From NCBI RefSeq assembly GCF_044904705.1, contig NZ_JADIKL010000006.1, positions 124,001 through 188,000 on the forward strand: a stretch of DNA of 64,000 nucleotides, in the 5' to 3' direction. The stretch's first letter is position 1. The number at the start of each line of letters is the position of its first letter. The position numbers and the translations under genes were made by a program. The DNA comes from Rhodanobacter_A agri (GTDB taxonomy: Bacteria > Pseudomonadota > Gammaproteobacteria > Xanthomonadales > Rhodanobacteraceae). Shown here in pieces: positions 60,674-64,000 of the stretch. The notes below the pieces were generated by a model. It was given only the letters and a program-made list of their open reading frames with translations. It did no database searches and was not told where the DNA came from.

Positions 60674-60844
60674 GTTCACCCAGCCCCCAGGCCTGCGCGC
60701 AAACAGGCCGGTCCTTCGGCTCGCCTCGCCGTGGCCGCCGTGCGGCAACGCGCGGCTTGACCTGCCAACCAGGCAGGCGCTGCGCCAGGCCCTGCCACCT
60801 GACAACCACCGCAAGGCAACGCGAGCCATGCGGAGATCGTGAAC
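60674..60844. repeat. Third copy of the intergenic element, downstream of pgm
   Basis: Starts GTTCAC and ends GTGAAC. From about 60727 to 60834 it follows the right half of the element at 47845-48127 closely: CGCCGTGGCCGCC, TGCGGCA, CGCGCGGCTTGACCTGCC, CCAGGCAGGCGCTGCGCCA, TGCCACC-TGAC, GCAACGCG and GCCATGCG in the same order. GCGCGCAAACAGGCC near 60695 matches the CTGTTTGCGCGCA motif (reverse). It fills almost the whole gap between the small membrane gene and pgm. Confidence 0.7.
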
Positions 60845-60850
60845 CGGCGC

Positions 60851-62497
60851 TTACGCCAGCGCCGCGTCGACCACCGACTGCGCTTCGCCGAGCAGGCTGT
60901 CGAGGTGGGCCTCGTCCTTGAAGCTCTCGGCGTAGATCTTGTAGATCGCCTCGGTGCCGGAGGGACGGGCGGCGAACCAGCCGGCTTCGGTGACGATCTT
61001 GATGCCGCCGATGGCGGCGTCATTGCCCGGGGCCTTGTCGAGCACGGCGACGACCTTGTCGCCGGCGATGCGTTCGGCCTTGAGCTGGTCGGGCGACAGT
61101 TTGGAGAGCTTCGCCTTCTGCGCCGATGTGGCGGCGGCGTCGATGCGGCGGCTGTGCGGCAGGCCGAGTTCCTCGGTGATGCGCGCATAAACCTCGCCCG
61201 GGTCGCGGCCTTCGCGTGCGGTGATTTCCGCGGCGAGCAGGCCGGGTACCAGGCCGTCCTTGTCGGTGCTCCACGCGCTGCCGTCCATGCGCAGCAGCGA
61301 GGCGCCGGCGCTCTCCTCGCAGCCGAAGCCCAGCGAGCCGTCGAACAATCCGGGGGCGAACCACTTGAAGCCTACCGGTGCTTCGTAGAGCCGGCGATCT
61401 AGCCGCTTTGCCACGCGGTCGATCAGCGCGGTGCTCACCACGGTCTTGCCCACCGCGGCCTGCGCGCCCCACTGCGGGCGATGGCGGAACAGATAGTCGA
61501 CCAGCACGGTGAGGTAGTGGTTGGCAGGCAGCAGACCGGCCGAGCGCGTCACCACGCCGTGGCGGTCATGGTCGGTGTCGCAGGCACAGGCCACGTCGTA
61601 CTTGCCCTGCAGCGTGATCAGCCGCTGCATCGCGTATTTCGAGGACGGGTCCATGCGGATCTTGCCGTCCCAGTCCACGCTCATGAAGGCGAACTGCGGG
61701 TCGACCGTCTCGCTCAGCACGTCGATGGCGATGCGGTGGCGTTCGGCGATCGCTGCCCAGTAGTGCACGCCCGCACCGCCCAGCGGGTCCACGCCCAGGC
61801 GCACGCCGGCGCTGCGGATCGCGTCGAAGTCGACGATGTCAGCGAGGCCGCCGACATACTCGGCAAGGAAGTCGTGTTCGTGCGTGGTGGAGGCTTTCAG
61901 CGCTTGCGCGAACGGCATGCGTTTCACGCCCTGCAAGCCGTTTTCCAGCAGCGCGTTGGCGCGGCCTTCCACCCACTTGGTGATGTCGGTATCGGCGGGA
62001 CCGCCGTTGCTCGGGTTGTACTTGAAGCCGCCGTCAGCGGGCGGGTTGTGCGAAGGGGTGATCACGATGCCGTCGGCCAGGCCCGTGCTGCGTCCACGGT
62101 TGTGGACGAGGATCGCGTGCGACACCGCCGGCGTGGGCGTGAACTCGCCGCCCGCGGAGATCATCGTCGCCACGCCGTTGGCGGCCAGCACTTCCAGTGC
62201 GTTCTCGAAGGCGGGCTGCGACAGCGCGTGGGTGTCGGCGCCGATGTACAGCGGGCCGTCGATACCCTGCGATTTGCGGTAGTCGCAGATCGCCTGAGTG
62301 ATCGCCAGGATGTGATGCTCGTTGAAGCTGCCGTCGAACGAGGAGCCGCGATGGCCCGAGGTACCGAAGGCGACGCGCTGCGCGGGCGCCGATGGGTCGG
62401 GTTTCACTGCCGCATACGCGGCGAGCAGCTTGCCGATGTCGACGAGAATGGACGCCGGCGCCGGCTTGCCGGCGAGCGGACTGATCTGCTGGCTCAT
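60851..62497 (-). CDS. pgm: Phosphoglucomutase (alpha-D-glucose specific)
   Basis: 548 residues, E. coli Pgm type. Motifs: VAFGTSGHRGSSFDGSFNE, the phosphoserine loop in VITPSHNPPADGGFKYN, the metal loop CDTDHDRHGVV and the sugar-binding GFGCEESAGASLLRMDG. Interconverts glucose 1- and 6-phosphate, supplying UDP-glucose for the surface glycans. It begins ten bases after the pgi stop, so the two form an operon. Confidence 0.97.
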   Translation of the reverse strand: MSQQISPLAGKPAPASILVDIGKLLAAYAAVKPDPSAPAQRVAFGTSGHRGSSFDGSFNEHHILAITQAICDYRKSQGIDGPLYIGADTHALSQPAFENALEVLAANGVATMISAGGEFTPTPAVSHAILVHNRGRSTGLADGIVITPSHNPPADGGFKYNPSNGGPADTDITKWVEGRANALLENGLQGVKRMPFAQALKASTTHEHDFLAEYVGGLADIVDFDAIRSAGVRLGVDPLGGAGVHYWAAIAERHRIAIDVLSETVDPQFAFMSVDWDGKIRMDPSSKYAMQRLITLQGKYDVACACDTDHDRHGVVTRSAGLLPANHYLTVLVDYLFRHRPQWGAQAAVGKTVVSTALIDRVAKRLDRRLYEAPVGFKWFAPGLFDGSLGFGCEESAGASLLRMDGSAWSTDKDGLVPGLLAAEITAREGRDPGEVYARITEELGLPHSRRIDAAATSAQKAKLSKLSPDQLKAERIAGDKVVAVLDKAPGNDAAIGGIKIVTEAGWFAARPSGTEAIYKIYAESFKDEAHLDSLLGEAQSVVDAALA

Positions 62498-62507
62498 GCC
62501 TGGTCTC

Positions 62508-64000
62508 TCAATGCGTTCCGTCGCGCAGCGTGCGATAGCGGCGGATCAAGCTGTTGGTCGAACTGTCGTGGGCAAGCTTCGGCTCGGTCGTCGCGATGAG
62601 CTCGGCGATGGTGGTCCTGGCCAGCTGCTTGCCAAGCTCCACGCCCCACTGGTCGAACGAGTCGATGTCCCAGATCGCGCCCTGCACGAACACGCTGTGC
62701 TCGTACAGCGCCACCAGGCTGCCCAGCGTGAACGGGGTGAGCCGTTCGGCGAGGATGGTGGTGCTGGGCCGGTTGCCTTCGAACGTGCGGTGCGGCACCA
62801 GCGCCTCCGGCGTGCCTTCGGCGCGCACTTCCTCGGCGGTCTTGCCGAAGGCCAGCGCCTCGCCTTGCGCGATCAGGTTCGCGATCAACAGGTCGTGTTG
62901 GTCGCCGCCGCCCTGGGCGGGCACCGGGTTCAGCGTCTGGCCGAAGCCGATGAAGTCGCAGGGCACCAGCCGCGTGCCCTGGTGGATCAGCTGGTAGAAG
63001 GAATGCTGGCCGTTGGTGCCCGGTTCGCCCCAGTAGATCGGGCCGGTGGCGTAGTCGACGTGGGCGCCGGCCAGCGTGACGTGCTTGCCGTTCGACTCCA
63101 TGGTGAGCTGCTGCAGGTAGGCCGGGAAGCGCTTGAGGTACTGCTCGTAGGGCAGCACCGCCACCGTGGCGGCGTCGAGGAAGTTGGTGTTCCACAGGCC
63201 GATCAGGCCCATGAGCACGGGAAGGTTCTGTTCGAACGGCGTGCTGCGGAAGTGCTCGTCCATCGCGTGGAAGCCGGCCAGCATGTCGCCGAAGTGGTCC
63301 GGCCCGATCGCGATCATGGTGGACAGGCCGATCGCCGAGTCCATCGAGTAGCGGCCGCCCACCCAGTCCCAGAAGCCGAACATCTGCTTTGTGTCGATGC
63401 CGAACTTCGCGACTTCTGCGGCGGCGGTGGAAACCGCGACGAAGTGCTTCGCTACCGCGCTCTCGTCGCCCAGCGCCTTGACGCACCATGCCCGCGCGGC
63501 GTGGGCGTTGGTGAGCGTTTCCAGCGTGGTGAAGGTCTTGGAGCAGATGATGAACAGCGTCTCGGCGGCGTCGAGGTCGCGCACCGCTTCGGCGAAATCG
63601 GTGCCGTCCACGTTGGACACGAAGCGGAACGTCATGTCGCGCCGGCTGTAGTCGCGCAGCGCCTCGTAGGCCATTACCGGGCCCAGGTCGGAGCCGCCGA
63701 TGCCAATGCTGACCACGTTGCGCATCGGCTTGCCGCTGTGGCCCTTCCACGCGCCGTTGCGTACGGTGTCGGCGAACGCGGCCATGCGGTCCAGCACTTC
63801 GTGCACGTCGGGGACCACGTCATGGCCATCGACGAGGATCTTCTCGCTGCGCGGCGCGCGCAGCGCCTCGTGCAGCACCGCGCGGTTCTCGGTGGCGTTG
63901 ATGCGTTCGCCGCGGAACATCGCCGCGATGTGGCCTTTGAGGTCGCGCGCCTCGGCCAGCGCGCGCAACAAGCGCAACGCTTCGTCGTCCACGCGTTGTT
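62508..64000 (-). CDS. pgi: Glucose-6-phosphate isomerase, 5' end cut by the window
   Basis: The frame runs through the right edge with no start; alignment by eye to E. coli Pgi suggests about 50 N-terminal residues are missing. Landmarks: GERINATENRAVLHEALR, VVSIGIGGSDLGPVMAYEAL, FVSNVDGTDFAE, GGRYSMDSAIGLSTMIAIG, the catalytic Glu in GEPGTNGQHSFYQL (His nearby) and SFDQWGVELGKQLA. Interconverts glucose and fructose 6-phosphates. Upstream partner of pgm in one operon. Confidence 0.97.
   Translation of the reverse strand, partial: QRVDDEALRLLRALAEARDLKGHIAAMFRGERINATENRAVLHEALRAPRSEKILVDGHDVVPDVHEVLDRMAAFADTVRNGAWKGHSGKPMRNVVSIGIGGSDLGPVMAYEALRDYSRRDMTFRFVSNVDGTDFAEAVRDLDAAETLFIICSKTFTTLETLTNAHAARAWCVKALGDESAVAKHFVAVSTAAAEVAKFGIDTKQMFGFWDWVGGRYSMDSAIGLSTMIAIGPDHFGDMLAGFHAMDEHFRSTPFEQNLPVLMGLIGLWNTNFLDAATVAVLPYEQYLKRFPAYLQQLTMESNGKHVTLAGAHVDYATGPIYWGEPGTNGQHSFYQLIHQGTRLVPCDFIGFGQTLNPVPAQGGGDQHDLLIANLIAQGEALAFGKTAEEVRAEGTPEALVPHRTFEGNRPSTTILAERLTPFTLGSLVALYEHSVFVQGAIWDIDSFDQWGVELGKQLARTTIAELIATTEPKLAHDSSTNSLIRRYRTLRDGTH

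Overview
The window is chromosomal DNA of a high-GC gammaproteobacterium. The mix of phenylalanine hydroxylase (phhA) divergent from an Lrp regulator, glnA-ntrB-ntrC, dprA-topA, a LytTR system beside secreted beta-propellers and a MexEF-OprN-like pump suggests Lysobacterales (Xanthomonadales), perhaps Rhodanobacteraceae (Dyella/Rhodanobacter-like). The taxonomy is inference from gene content and GC. There is no rRNA, tRNA, CRISPR array, transposase or prophage.

Layout. 1-6.3 kb: phhA, Lrp regulator, lipid acyltransferase, YheT-like hydrolase, a metallo-beta-lactamase-like protein that has lost its metal motif, and a sorbosone-dehydrogenase-like propeller. 6.4-9.6 kb: PEBP protein and a chain of small membrane proteins (DUF1328, DUF883/YqjD, YqjE holin-like, unknown) ending in an AI-2E family transporter. 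9.6-17.9 kb: a nine-gene minus-strand cluster with five paralogous secreted PD40 beta-propellers, two other secreted proteins and a LytS/LytTR two-component system. This is the least explained and most interesting locus. A 12-bp direct-repeat motif at two of its upstream regions is a candidate binding site for its own regulator. 18.2-27.7 kb: RND efflux operon (adaptor, permease, outer membrane factor) continuing into two NAD(P)-dependent oxidoreductases, with a divergent LysR gene. 27.7-33.5 kb: uppP, then glnA and ntrBC with a clear sigma54 promoter, NtrC sites and terminators. 33.6-45.6 kb: envelope-glycan genes: beta-solenoid protein, two ArnT/PMT-type transferases, several glycosyltransferases, an O-antigen-ligase-like protein and UDP-xylose synthase. 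45.6-54.5 kb: translation and genome maintenance (rsmB, fmt, def, LysM protein, dprA, topA, Sua5/TsaC). 54.6-64 kb: AMP-dependent ligase, GGDEF-EAL protein, purD, pgm and the 3' part of pgi, which runs off the right edge.

Repeats. Two dispersed non-coding families are visible. One is a REPIN-like inverted doublet (25174-25318 and 37627-37760). The other is a structured intergenic element with three copies (47845-48127, 48663-48863, 60674-60844). Its best copy has about 30-bp terminal inverted repeats, looks like a MITE, and separates def from fmt. Every gene start was chosen from reading frame, Shine-Dalgarno match, family length and neighbour overlap; no database search was possible.
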